The notes under the pieces are model-generated. The model worked only from the letters and a program-made list of their open reading frames with translations, was not told where the DNA came from and ran no database searches. Below, piece by piece: positions 44,589-52,662 of a stretch of DNA of 64,000 bases (the stretch's first letter is position 1; every line of letters starts with the position of its first letter). Source of the DNA: Hymenobacter piscis (GTDB lineage Bacteria > Bacteroidota > Bacteroidia > Cytophagales > Hymenobacteraceae); contig NZ_JAHHZN010000018.1 in NCBI RefSeq assembly GCF_018760735.1, forward strand, positions 24,615 to 88,614. The letters run 5' to 3'. Both the position numbers and the translations under genes were made by a program.

Positions 44589-45193
44589 ATAGCTCTGGGG
44601 CCGGGCGACGCCGCATCGGTCCGGTAGCAGGCCGCCCCGCCAGCGGCAGCAGGGGAGGCCAGGCAGACCAATGGGCCGCCCCATGCTGCTGTCATGCTGG
44701 TCTGGAAGGGAAGATGAGGACGATGTTGATCCGCAGAAGCCCGACGTGGCTGCTCCGAGGACTACTACTGGTGTACAAAGGCCCAACGTCGGTGTTCAGA
44801 AGCTCAATGCCGGTGTTCAGCGGTCCGGTGTTGATGCTCGGAGGCCCAACGCCAGTGTTCAGAGGCCCAAGGTCGGTGTTCGGAGGGTCGATGCCGGTGT
44901 TCGGAGGCCCGGTGTTGCTGCTCGGAGGAACTTGATCGGGCCGGGTTGGCGCCTGGTCGGAGTGATAGGGCCGACCTTATACCCTAATTGGCCCGTGCTG
45001 GAGCCACGATGGCTGTAACGGAGGCCTCGCCGGAACCAGCGCGGGCCGCGCACCGGCCTGGGAGAAGGAAGCCGGGTGGGGGAGGTGCCCCAAATTCTGA
45101 GGCTGAAAGGTCGGGGATACTATTTACCTTGCGGCCTGATGGCGTGGGAGCCATTACGCAACATTGCAATCCGTTTCCTAAACCCATTTTCGT
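44589..45193 (+). other. Gene-free interval with minisatellite before eno
   Basis: 605 bp between the rplQ terminator and eno. About a third is the 21-bp tandem repeat at 44717-44926. Two plus frames stay open across the repeat because its unit is a multiple of three; neither looks like a real gene. A weak box (TACCTTGC, 45125-45132) may mark the eno promoter. Nothing else is recognised. Confidence 0.6.
44717..44926 (+). repeat. 21-bp degenerate minisatellite with a 63-bp higher-order period
   Basis: Ten consecutive 21-bp units without gaps. The last seven are clearest, for example units starting at 44780, 44801, 44822, 44843, 44864, 44885 and 44906, each ending GTGTTC-AGA or GCTC-GGA. Three unit types (A, B, C) follow in the order A B C A A B C, so a 63-bp trimer is repeated. 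Earlier units (44717-44779) are more diverged. Confidence 0.85.
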
Positions 45194-46465
45194 ATGAGCA
45201 TCATCACCGAAATCCACGCTCGCCAGATTTTTGACTCGCGCGGCAATCCGACGGTTGAAGTGGACGTGACCACCGACAGCGGCACTGTGGGCCGCGCCGC
45301 CGTACCGAGCGGGGCCAGCACCGGCAAGCACGAAGCCGTGGAACTGCGCGACAACGACAAGGCCAAGTACATGGGCAAGGGCGTGCTGCAGGCGGTGGAG
45401 AACGTGAACACCAAAATTGCCGAGGAGCTGGTGGGCTTCTCGGTGTTCGAGCAGGGCCTGCTCGATAAAATCATGCTGGAGCTCGATGGGACGCCCAACA
45501 AGGCCAACCTGGGCGCCAACGCCATTCTGGGGGCTTCGCTGGCCATTGCCCGCGCCGCTGCCGCCGAGGCCGGCATGCCGCTCTACCGATACGTAGGCGG
45601 GGTGAATGCCACCACGCTGCCCGTGCCGATGATGAACATCCTCAACGGGGGCTCGCACGCCGACAACAGCATCGACTTCCAGGAGTTCATGATCATGCCC
45701 GTGGGCGCGCCGAGCTTCTCGGAGGCGTTGCGTTGGGGTACCGAAATCTTCCACCACCTGAAGGAAGTGCTCAAAAAGCAGGGCTTCAGCACCAACGTGG
45801 GCGACGAGGGTGGCTTTGCGCCGAACATCAAGAGCAACGAGGACGCCATCAAGATTGTGCTCCAGGCCATCGAGAAGGCCGGCTACAAGCCCGGCGACGA
45901 CGTGATGATTGCCATGGACGCCGCGGCCTCGGAGTTCTACCAGGACGGCCATTACCACTTCAAGAAGAGCACCGGCGACAAGCTGACCTCCTCGGAAATG
46001 GTGAGCTACTGGACCGACTGGACCAAGAAATACCCCATCATCAGCATCGAGGATGGCATGGACGAGGACGACTGGAGCGGCTGGAAGGCCTTGACCGAGA
46101 GCATCGGCAGCACCACCCAGCTGGTGGGCGACGACCTGTTCGTGACCAACGTGAACCGCCTGCAGCGCGGCATCGATGAGCAGATTGCCAACGCCATCCT
46201 CATCAAAGTGAACCAGATTGGTACGCTCTCGGAAACGATTGACGCCATCAACCTGGGCCGCCGCCACGGCTACAAGAGCATCATGAGCCACCGCTCGGGC
46301 GAAACGGAGGACAACACCATCTCGGACCTGGCCGTGGCCCTGAACACCGGCCAGATCAAGACCGGCTCGGCCTCGCGCTCCGACCGCATGGCCAAGTACA
46401 ACCAGCTGCTGCGCATTGAGGAGGAGCTGGGCGAAGTGGCCTACTTCCCCGGTCGCAAAATGTAA
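45194..46465 (+). CDS. eno: Enolase
   Basis: 423 residues. Active-site landmarks: SGASTGKHEAVELRD, VGDEGGFAPN, the magnesium ligands in SIEDGMDEDDWSGW and GDDLFVTN, the catalytic Lys in ILIKVNQIGTLSE, and SHRSGETEDNTISDLAVALN. It converts 2-phosphoglycerate to phosphoenolpyruvate in glycolysis. It is followed by ftsB, an old neighbour relation. Confidence 0.99.
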   Translation: MSIITEIHARQIFDSRGNPTVEVDVTTDSGTVGRAAVPSGASTGKHEAVELRDNDKAKYMGKGVLQAVENVNTKIAEELVGFSVFEQGLLDKIMLELDGTPNKANLGANAILGASLAIARAAAAEAGMPLYRYVGGVNATTLPVPMMNILNGGSHADNSIDFQEFMIMPVGAPSFSEALRWGTEIFHHLKEVLKKQGFSTNVGDEGGFAPNIKSNEDAIKIVLQAIEKAGYKPGDDVMIAMDAAASEFYQDGHYHFKKSTGDKLTSSEMVSYWTDWTKKYPIISIEDGMDEDDWSGWKALTESIGSTTQLVGDDLFVTNVNRLQRGIDEQIANAILIKVNQIGTLSETIDAINLGRRHGYKSIMSHRSGETEDNTISDLAVALNTGQIKTGSASRSDRMAKYNQLLRIEEELGEVAYFPGRKM

Positions 46466-46578
46466 AGCGCGGATCGGCGCTGCTTCCCCCTCGTTTCGCC
46501 GATTTCTTTGGTCGGCCAAGCACGCGGTACCGTTGCCCTGGGGCGGCGGTACCGTTTGGTTTGGGGGTGGCGGGCCGG

Positions 46579-46598
46579 GCCGCCGGGGCGGCTTTTTT
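46579..46598 (+). terminator. eno terminator
   Basis: GCCGCCGGGGCGGC forms a tight GC stem followed by TTTTTT (46593-46598). Upstream, the palindrome CGGTACCG occurs twice (46525-46532 and 46547-46554). Confidence 0.75.
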
Positions 46599-46616
46599 AT
46601 CCGGGGAAATAGCCTG

Positions 46617-46624
46617 TATCTTTG
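46617..46624 (+). promoter_or_regulatory. Promoter of the ftsB-like gene, probably leaderless
   Basis: TATCTTTG is an exact -7 box; the T6 run of the eno terminator is about 19 bp upstream in the -33 place. The ATG begins 4 bp after the box, at the expected start of transcription. Confidence 0.7.
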
Positions 46625-46627
46625 GGT

Positions 46628-46948
46628 ATGTCGGCCAAAGAGTTCTTCCTGCGCATTCCGGGCTTTCTGCGGAGTTTCTACTTTTATGTAGGGCTGGGCT
46701 TTCTGGTCTGGATGTTCGTGTTCGACTCCAACGACTTTGTCCGCCAGTACGATATGTACGCCAAGCTCCGCGAGCTGGAAGATGAGCGGGATTATTATCT
46801 GAGCAATATTGAAACGGTGAAGAAAGAGCGGGCCGAGCTGCTGAGCAGCCCGGAGCTGCTGGAGAAATTCGCCCGTGAGAAATACATTATGAAACGCCCC
46901 GGTGAAGACGTATTTATTCTGGTACCCCAGTCCGAAGGGGAGGAGTAA
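46628..46948 (+). CDS. FtsB/DivIC-type septum formation initiator
   Basis: 106 residues from the ATG at 46628. One N-terminal membrane helix (SFYFYVGLGFLVWMFVF), then a coiled coil (AKLRELEDERDYYLSNIETV) and the family end (LEKFAREKYIMKRPGEDVFI). Known: FtsB/DivIC joins FtsL and FtsQ in the divisome. The short size, topology and position behind eno all agree. An in-frame TTG at 46622 lies inside the -7 box and cannot be the start if that promoter is used. Confidence 0.9.
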   Translation: MSAKEFFLRIPGFLRSFYFYVGLGFLVWMFVFDSNDFVRQYDMYAKLRELEDERDYYLSNIETVKKERAELLSSPELLEKFAREKYIMKRPGEDVFILVPQSEGEE

Positions 46949-46986
46949 GCTCCCCCGCCCGCGGCTCCTCGCTGCCTGCCTTGTAT

Positions 46987-47030
46987 AACCAGCCTGCCCG
47001 CTCCCGACCGGAGCCGGGGTGGCTGGTTTT
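46987..47030 (+). terminator. Terminator after the ftsB-like gene
   Basis: AACCAGCC (46987-46994) pairs with GGCTGGTT (47021-47028), with an inner GCTCC/GGAGC stem, then TTTTG. Confidence 0.8.
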
Positions 47031-47063
47031 GTCGTTTAGTTCTCATCCTTTAGCTGCGGGCAT

Positions 47064-50000
47064 ATGACCCACCTCTACCTTCTGATTTGCCGCTGGCCCC
47101 GGTTGCTGGCCTTGCTGTTGCTGGCCGGCCTGGCGGCCCCGGCGGCGGCCCAGACCTACCGCGTGCCTGCCTCGGGCACGGTTGCCTACACTACCTGCAG
47201 CGGCACGCTCTACGACGACGGCGGCCCCAACGGCTCCTACTCGGCCGGAGCCAACGGCACCGTGACGCTGACCCCGGCCACTGCGGGCCGGAAAATCCGG
47301 CTTGATTTCACCGCCGTGGCCCTGGAGAGCGGCTACGACTACATCAGCGTGTACGATGGCAGCAACGCGAATGCCCCCCTCATCGGGACGTATACGGGCT
47401 ACCTCAGTCCGTTCACGGTGTACGCTACCAACAGCACGGGCAAGCTCACGGTGCGCTTCTCCAGCGACTACTCGGCCCAGTACAGCGGATTTGCGGCCAC
47501 TGTTTCCTGCGTCACGTCCGTGCCCCTGCCCGATCTGACGATTCAGGCGCCGACGGCCCAGCCCCAGGCCATCACGGCCGGCAACTCGTTGTCGCTCAGT
47601 TGTTCGCTGCAGAACCTTTCGGGTGCCACCGCTGCCAGCAGCAACCTAGGCTACTACCTCTCCACCGATGCCACGCTTAGCGCCAACGACCTGCTCCTGG
47701 GTACTTCCTACGGATACAGTGTCGGCGGCAACCAGATCAGCTATCAGTCGGCCTACCTGCCGGTGCCGGCCGCGGTGACGGCGGGCAGCTACTACGTGCT
47801 GTTCGTAGCCGATTATCAGAATCAGGTAGCGGAAAGCAACGAGGCCAACAACACCAGCAGCGTAAGCCTGACCGTGCTTGCGCCCTACGTCGATCTGGCG
47901 ATTCAGCAGGCTTACCTGAGCACGTCTTCCACCACGCCGGGCAGCTCGGTAGGGCTTTCGTGCTACGTAACTAACGATGGCAACGCCACGGCCAGCAGCA
48001 GCAACGTGGGCTACTACCTGTCGGCCGACGCCACGCTCAGCGCCAACGACGTGCTGCTGGGCTCCTCCTACGGTGGCCCGCTGACGGGCGGCTACTACGG
48101 CAACTACACCAGCACCTACGCCACCGTGCCGGCCACCACCACGCCGGGCAGCTACTACGTGCTGTTCGTGGCCGACTACCAGAACCAGGTGCCGGAAACC
48201 AATAAGGCCAACAACGTCAGCGCCCAGGCCCTGATGGTCGTCACGCCCAGCGTCGACCTGACCGTGAACCAAGTGCAACTCAACCAGACGACCGTTACGG
48301 CGGGCAGCGCGGTAACGAGTTCGCCCTACGTGGCCAACCAGGGCAACACCACGGCCGCCACCAGCCGCCTGGGCGTGTACTTTTCCACCGATGCCACGCT
48401 CAGCGCCAATGATGTGCAGCTGACGACGGAAAGCGTGGGACCGATAGACGGGGGCAGCTATTATTACCTCTACCTGCAGTTCAGAGTCCCTGCGGGGGCT
48501 ACGCCGGGCAGCTACTACGTGCTGTTCGTGGCCGATGACCAGAACCAGGTAAGCGAAACCAACGAAACCAACAACGTGACCAGCGTGGCCCTGACCGTGG
48601 CCCTGCCCTCGGTAGATCTGATTGTGGCGCAGCCTTACCTGAGCCCGAACGCCACCCTGGCGGGCGGCTACGTGTATACGAACTGCTCCGTTCAGAACCA
48701 GGGCCTAACCACGGCCGCCACTTCCGACGTGAGCTTCTACCTCTCCACCGATGCCACGCTCAGCGCCGCCGACGTGCTGCTGGGCACTGCTGCCGGGGGC
48801 TCCCTGTACGGCGGCTACCGGGATTACCGCGGCGGATCGTTCACGGTGCCCGCGGGCACGGTACCCGGCGCGTACTACGTGCTGTTCGTGGCCGACGGCC
48901 AGAACAAGGAGGCGGAAACCAACGAAACCAACAACGTGAGCAGCGCGGCATTGGCCGTGCTGCCACCCACCATCGACCTGACCGTGGAGCAGGTCCGGCT
49001 GGGACAGAACTCAACCCCGGCGGGCCTGGCCATCACGGCCGACAGCTATCTGCTGAACAGGGGGAACTCCAGTGCCGGCAGCAGCAGCATGGGCTACTAT
49101 CTTTCCACCGACGCCACGCTCAGCGCCACCGACGTGCTGCTGGGCACTGCCCCCGGTGGTACGCTATACGCCGGCGGCTACAACAGCTTCAATACCACGC
49201 TCACCATTCCTGCCACCACTACGCCCGGTAATTACTACGTACTGTTCGTGGCCGACTACCAGAACCAGGTAGTGGAAACCGACGAAGCCAACAACGTGGC
49301 CAGCGCCGCCCTGTTGGTGGCCCCGCCCTTTACGGGCACGGTGGTGCCGTATTCCGGCACGGCCACCATCACCACCTGCAACACCATCGTGTACGACCAC
49401 GGCGGCCCGAACAACTACGGCAACAACGCCAACGGCACCCTCGTCATCAACCCCGGCACGGCGGGCAGCAAAGTGCAGCTGGGCTTCAACTTCCTCCAGC
49501 TCGACGGGTGTTGCGACCAGCTCACGGTGTACGACGGGGCCACTACCAGCGCCCCGCTGATTGGGGTGTACTATTCCTCGCCGGGAGTTATCACGGCTAC
49601 CAACAGCAGCGGCAGCCTCACGCTGGTTTTTACTTCCAGTAATTACAGCACCTACGCGGGCTTCGAGGTGGTCGTATCCTGCGTATCGGGCTCGAGCACG
49701 CAGCCGGACCTGGCGCCCTTCCTGCCCTATACTACCTCGGGCACTGCTCTGGCGGGCAGTCAGCTGTATGTGCAGACGGGCATCCGCAACCAGGGCGCTT
49801 CGGAGGCCGGCAGCAGCAACCTGGGCTACTACCTCTCCACCGACAACATCCTGGATGCGGCCGATGTGCTGCTGGGCGAACTGCCGGGCTGGACGCTGCC
49901 GGCCAACCAGAACGATATCCGCGGCGGGCAGGTGATGATTCCCGGTACCACGGCGGGCGGCGTGTACTACCTGCTGCACGTGGCCGACCCCCGCAATACG

Positions 50001-50711
50001 GTAGCCGAGAGCAACGAAAACAACAACGTGCTGGCCACTACGCTGGAAATCACGGTGCCACCGCTGCCCGATTTGCGCATCCAGCGGCCGGTGCTCTCGC
50101 ACAGCAGCCGCACGGCGGGCACGGTGCTCACGGCCACCTGTGAGCTGAGCAACGGGGGCACCGAGTCTGCTCCGCCGAGCGTGGTGGGCTTCTACCTCTC
50201 TGCTGATACCGTGTTCAGCAGCAACGACGTGCTGCTGGGTAATTTTCAGGCCTCGGAGCTCGACCCGGGTACCCAGCTGCCGGTGACGGCCCGGTTTGTA
50301 CTCGCCAACACGCTCACGGCCGGCTTCTACCACGTGTTGTTCGTGTCAGATTACGTGCAGGACATCGGGGAAAACAACGAGAGCAACAACGTAGCCGCCC
50401 TGCCCCTGACGGTAACCGTTATCCAGAACGCGCGCGACGAGCAGCTGGCCGGCCTCACGCTCAACGTTGCGCCCAACCCAACGGTGGCCGGGCAGTCGTT
50501 CCGGGTGCTGCTGGAAGGGCCCGCCAAGGGCCAGAAGGCCGAGCTGCACCTGCTGGACGCACTGGGCCGGGAAGTGGACCGCCGCGCCCTGCACCTGACC
50601 GGTCCGCGCCGGGAAGAAGTGTTCGATACCCGAAACCTGGCCCGGGGTATTTACCTGCTGCGCCTGACGGGTAAGGGCCTCAACGCCACCCGCCGCGTGC
50701 AGGTGGAATAG
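47064..50711 (+). CDS. Giant T9SS-secreted CUB/CARDB repeat protein
   Basis: 1215 residues. Signal peptide (about 1-30, ending AAPAAAQ), CUB-like domain 1 (about 35-150, YDDGGPNGSYSAGANGTVTL), five CARDB repeats (starting near 155, 274, 396, 515 and 636), CUB-like domain 2 (about 756-875, CCDQLTVYDGATTSAPLIG), two more CARDB repeats (near 881 and 1002) and a T9SS type A sorting domain (from about 1130, LNVAPNPTVAGQ). The CARDB repeats share phrases such as YYLSTDATLSA and SYYVLFVADYQNQV, nearly identical at DNA level. Probably cell-surface anchored for adhesion or glycan contact; no catalytic motif is seen. Confidence 0.88.
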   Translation: MTHLYLLICRWPRLLALLLLAGLAAPAAAQTYRVPASGTVAYTTCSGTLYDDGGPNGSYSAGANGTVTLTPATAGRKIRLDFTAVALESGYDYISVYDGSNANAPLIGTYTGYLSPFTVYATNSTGKLTVRFSSDYSAQYSGFAATVSCVTSVPLPDLTIQAPTAQPQAITAGNSLSLSCSLQNLSGATAASSNLGYYLSTDATLSANDLLLGTSYGYSVGGNQISYQSAYLPVPAAVTAGSYYVLFVADYQNQVAESNEANNTSSVSLTVLAPYVDLAIQQAYLSTSSTTPGSSVGLSCYVTNDGNATASSSNVGYYLSADATLSANDVLLGSSYGGPLTGGYYGNYTSTYATVPATTTPGSYYVLFVADYQNQVPETNKANNVSAQALMVVTPSVDLTVNQVQLNQTTVTAGSAVTSSPYVANQGNTTAATSRLGVYFSTDATLSANDVQLTTESVGPIDGGSYYYLYLQFRVPAGATPGSYYVLFVADDQNQVSETNETNNVTSVALTVALPSVDLIVAQPYLSPNATLAGGYVYTNCSVQNQGLTTAATSDVSFYLSTDATLSAADVLLGTAAGGSLYGGYRDYRGGSFTVPAGTVPGAYYVLFVADGQNKEAETNETNNVSSAALAVLPPTIDLTVEQVRLGQNSTPAGLAITADSYLLNRGNSSAGSSSMGYYLSTDATLSATDVLLGTAPGGTLYAGGYNSFNTTLTIPATTTPGNYYVLFVADYQNQVVETDEANNVASAALLVAPPFTGTVVPYSGTATITTCNTIVYDHGGPNNYGNNANGTLVINPGTAGSKVQLGFNFLQLDGCCDQLTVYDGATTSAPLIGVYYSSPGVITATNSSGSLTLVFTSSNYSTYAGFEVVVSCVSGSSTQPDLAPFLPYTTSGTALAGSQLYVQTGIRNQGASEAGSSNLGYYLSTDNILDAADVLLGELPGWTLPANQNDIRGGQVMIPGTTAGGVYYLLHVADPRNTVAESNENNNVLATTLEITVPPLPDLRIQRPVLSHSSRTAGTVLTATCELSNGGTESAPPSVVGFYLSADTVFSSNDVLLGNFQASELDPGTQLPVTARFVLANTLTAGFYHVLFVSDYVQDIGENNESNNVAALPLTVTVIQNARDEQLAGLTLNVAPNPTVAGQSFRVLLEGPAKGQKAELHLLDALGREVDRRALHLTGPRREEVFDTRNLARGIYLLRLTGKGLNATRRVQVE

Positions 50712-50792
50712 AGCCGGGGCTGTAACCGCGCGGCCGGGGCCGGCCTTCGGCTGCCCCGGCTGCCGGAGCTGCCGGTTGCGTATCTTCCTGCC

Positions 50793-51254
50793 ATGAAGGC
50801 ATTCCGTTTCCGTCTCAAGCATTTCCTGACCGGCAGCCTGGTAACCCTGGGGCTGTTGGGTAGTCCGGCCGCGGCGCAGACGCTGGCGGCTCCGTCGGCG
50901 GAGCCGCCCTCCCAGGTGCAGGTGGCCCGGCAGTTTCTGCTGGCGGTGCTGGCCGGCAACTGGGATTCCGCCTACGCCTGGCTGAGTCCGGCCGCCCAGG
51001 CCGCCTTGCCGGCCGCGGCCTTCCGGACCGCCACCCTGCCCTTGCTGGCGCACACCCGTCAGTACGGCCCCGCCATCGACCTCTACAAGCTGGGTTTCCG
51101 CCTGCGCGACGACGAAGTAGTACAGCCCTTCGTGGCCTTCACCTACCGCGCCGATACGCTCCGCCCGGGTCCCCACCTCCAGCTCGACATATCCTTCCCC
51201 GATTCCACCGCCCGTCAGATTCAGGAATTCCGCATCATCGAGTTGGTGAAGTAG
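50793..51254 (+). CDS. Small exported protein, possibly NTF2-like
   Basis: 153 residues with a signal peptide (about 1-29, ending SPAAAQ). The mature part, VARQFLLAVLAGNWDSAYAW, then a beta-rich end (HLQLDISFPDSTARQIQEFR), resembles NTF2-like or DUF3887/DUF4019 proteins, but I cannot assign it firmly. Separate unit behind the CARDB gene; TATCTTCC (about 50778) is a partial -7 box. Function unknown. Confidence 0.7.
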   Translation: MKAFRFRLKHFLTGSLVTLGLLGSPAAAQTLAAPSAEPPSQVQVARQFLLAVLAGNWDSAYAWLSPAAQAALPAAAFRTATLPLLAHTRQYGPAIDLYKLGFRLRDDEVVQPFVAFTYRADTLRPGPHLQLDISFPDSTARQIQEFRIIELVK

Positions 51255-51313
51255 AGAAGTAGTGAATGAGCTTTCCCCATTCATTACCTCTCTGCTTCCT
51301 CACCTCACGCATT
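51255..51313. repeat. Low-complexity hairpin between convergent genes
   Basis: AGAGAAGTAGTGAATGAG on the left faces CATTCATTACCTCTCTGCTT on the right. C-poor then G-poor arms, imperfect pairing. It separates the small exported gene from the convergent anmK gene. Confidence 0.55.
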
Positions 51314-52513
51314 TCAATCCGGCAGGGAGATTTTGCCCAGCCGCACGGCGGGGATGCGCTGGCGGCCGGCACCGAGGCTCAGGGGCTGGCCGGCCACGGT
51401 TTCGTTGGCCAGCAGGGCGAACAGAATGGCTTCTTTGGCATCGGGCAGCACGCCCAGGGTGGCGGTAGAGGCGAAGCAGCAGGCGGGCAGGTGGCGTTGC
51501 AGGGCCGTGAGCAGGGTGGGATTGTGAGCCCCGCCGCCACTCACGTACACGGCCAGGGCCGGCTGCGGCCCGAACGCCTGATGAGCCGCCCGGGCCACGC
51601 CCGCGGCGCTCAGCTCCACCAGGGTGGCCAGCAGGTCGGGCAGGGGCAGGGCGAGGGTGTTGGTCTGGGTCTGGGCCGCGTGCAGGTAGGCGGGGCCGAA
51701 CAGCTCCGGGCCGGTGGTTTTGGGCAGTTCCGCCCCGAAGAACGGGTGGTCCAGCAAAGCGACCAGTAGGGCGGGGTGGGCCTGGCCGGCGGCGGCGAGG
51801 CGGCCGTCTTCGTCGTAGTTCAGGTGGGGCCAGTGGGCGCGCACGGTGGCGTCGAGCATGGTGTTGCCGGGGCCGGTATCGGTGCTGAAGGCCGTGGAGG
51901 CGGCTGCGCCGGCCCGGGGCAGGTAGGTGAAGTTGGCAATACCGCCCAGGTTGAGCAGCAGGCGTTCCTCGGCAGCACTGCTCAGCAGCAGATAGTCGCC
52001 GTACACGGCCAGGGGCGCGCCTTCGCCGCCGGCCGCCACGTGCTTCTGCCGAAAGTCGCTGAGCGTGATGATACCGGTGGCCACGGCCAAATGGTCGGCG
52101 TCGCCGAGTTGGAGGGTGGCGTTCAGGCCCTCGAAATCGGGGTGCTGGTGCTGGTGAGCGGGGGCGTGGAAAACGGTCTGGCCGTGGCTGGCTAGCAGGT
52201 CCACTGCGGCGGGGGGCACCTGCCACTCACGCAGGCAGTCCAGCACCATCCCGGCGTGCAGGCGGCCCAGCCAGGGATTGAGCAGGGTCAGGTATTCCAG
52301 ACTCACCTGCTCCCGGGCAAACACCTGCCGGATGCGGTGCCGCACGTCGTCGGAGTAGGGCACCGTGGCAAAGTGCTCCAGCTCCAGCCGCGTAGCCGGC
52401 CCGTACCCGTGCAGGCGGCACAAAGCCACATCCAGCCCATCGAGCGAAGTCCCCGACATCAATCCGATAATCCGGCGGCTGGGCTGTTGGGCAAGCTGGG
52501 CGAGGCGACGCAT
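51314..52513 (-). CDS. anmK: Anhydro-N-acetylmuramic acid kinase
   Basis: 399 residues, a little longer than the usual 370. The N-terminal motif is RIIGLMSGTSLDGLDVALCR, followed by ASHGQTVFHAP, NLGGIANFTYLP, DTGPGNTMLDA and YVSGGGAHNPTLL, all family signatures. It phosphorylates and hydrolyses 1,6-anhydro-MurNAc to MurNAc-6-phosphate in peptidoglycan recycling. It follows hscA on the same strand after a 149-bp gap with a long hairpin. Confidence 0.96.
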   Translation of the reverse strand: MRRLAQLAQQPSRRIIGLMSGTSLDGLDVALCRLHGYGPATRLELEHFATVPYSDDVRHRIRQVFAREQVSLEYLTLLNPWLGRLHAGMVLDCLREWQVPPAAVDLLASHGQTVFHAPAHQHQHPDFEGLNATLQLGDADHLAVATGIITLSDFRQKHVAAGGEGAPLAVYGDYLLLSSAAEERLLLNLGGIANFTYLPRAGAAASTAFSTDTGPGNTMLDATVRAHWPHLNYDEDGRLAAAGQAHPALLVALLDHPFFGAELPKTTGPELFGPAYLHAAQTQTNTLALPLPDLLATLVELSAAGVARAAHQAFGPQPALAVYVSGGGAHNPTLLTALQRHLPACCFASTATLGVLPDAKEAILFALLANETVAGQPLSLGAGRQRIPAVRLGKISLPD

Positions 52514-52514
52514 G

Positions 52515-52660
52515 TTTTTAATGTGGAGAATGGGGAAGTGAATGTGAATAATGTGGGAAAAGGAATGTGAATAATGTGGGGAAATGTGGAGAATGTGCGG
52601 GGCTCACATTTGGCACATTTTCTCACATTATTCACATTCCCTTTTCCCCGCATTAAAAAA
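52515..52660. repeat. Long repeat-built hairpin between hscA and anmK
   Basis: The left half is almost free of C and built from AATGTG, GAATGTG and AATAATGTGG words; the right half mirrors it. The word GAATGTGAATAATGTGGG occurs twice on the left (about 52540 and 52563), and only one complement exists on the right (52622-52641), so two alternative stems are possible. The outer ends TTTTTAATG/CATTAAAAA also pair. Confidence 0.88.
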
Positions 52661-52662
52661 AC

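Noticed and set aside
44671..45018. 115-codon frame reading heptapeptide repeats before eno
   Set aside because: The repeat unit is 21 bp, so an open frame follows automatically; a second plus frame is open as well, and no start signal or homology is visible. Kept as a minisatellite.
47500..50400. Regular direct repeats suggesting a CRISPR array
   Set aside because: The period is about 360 bp, in frame, and codes for CARDB domains; there are no short repeats with unique spacers.
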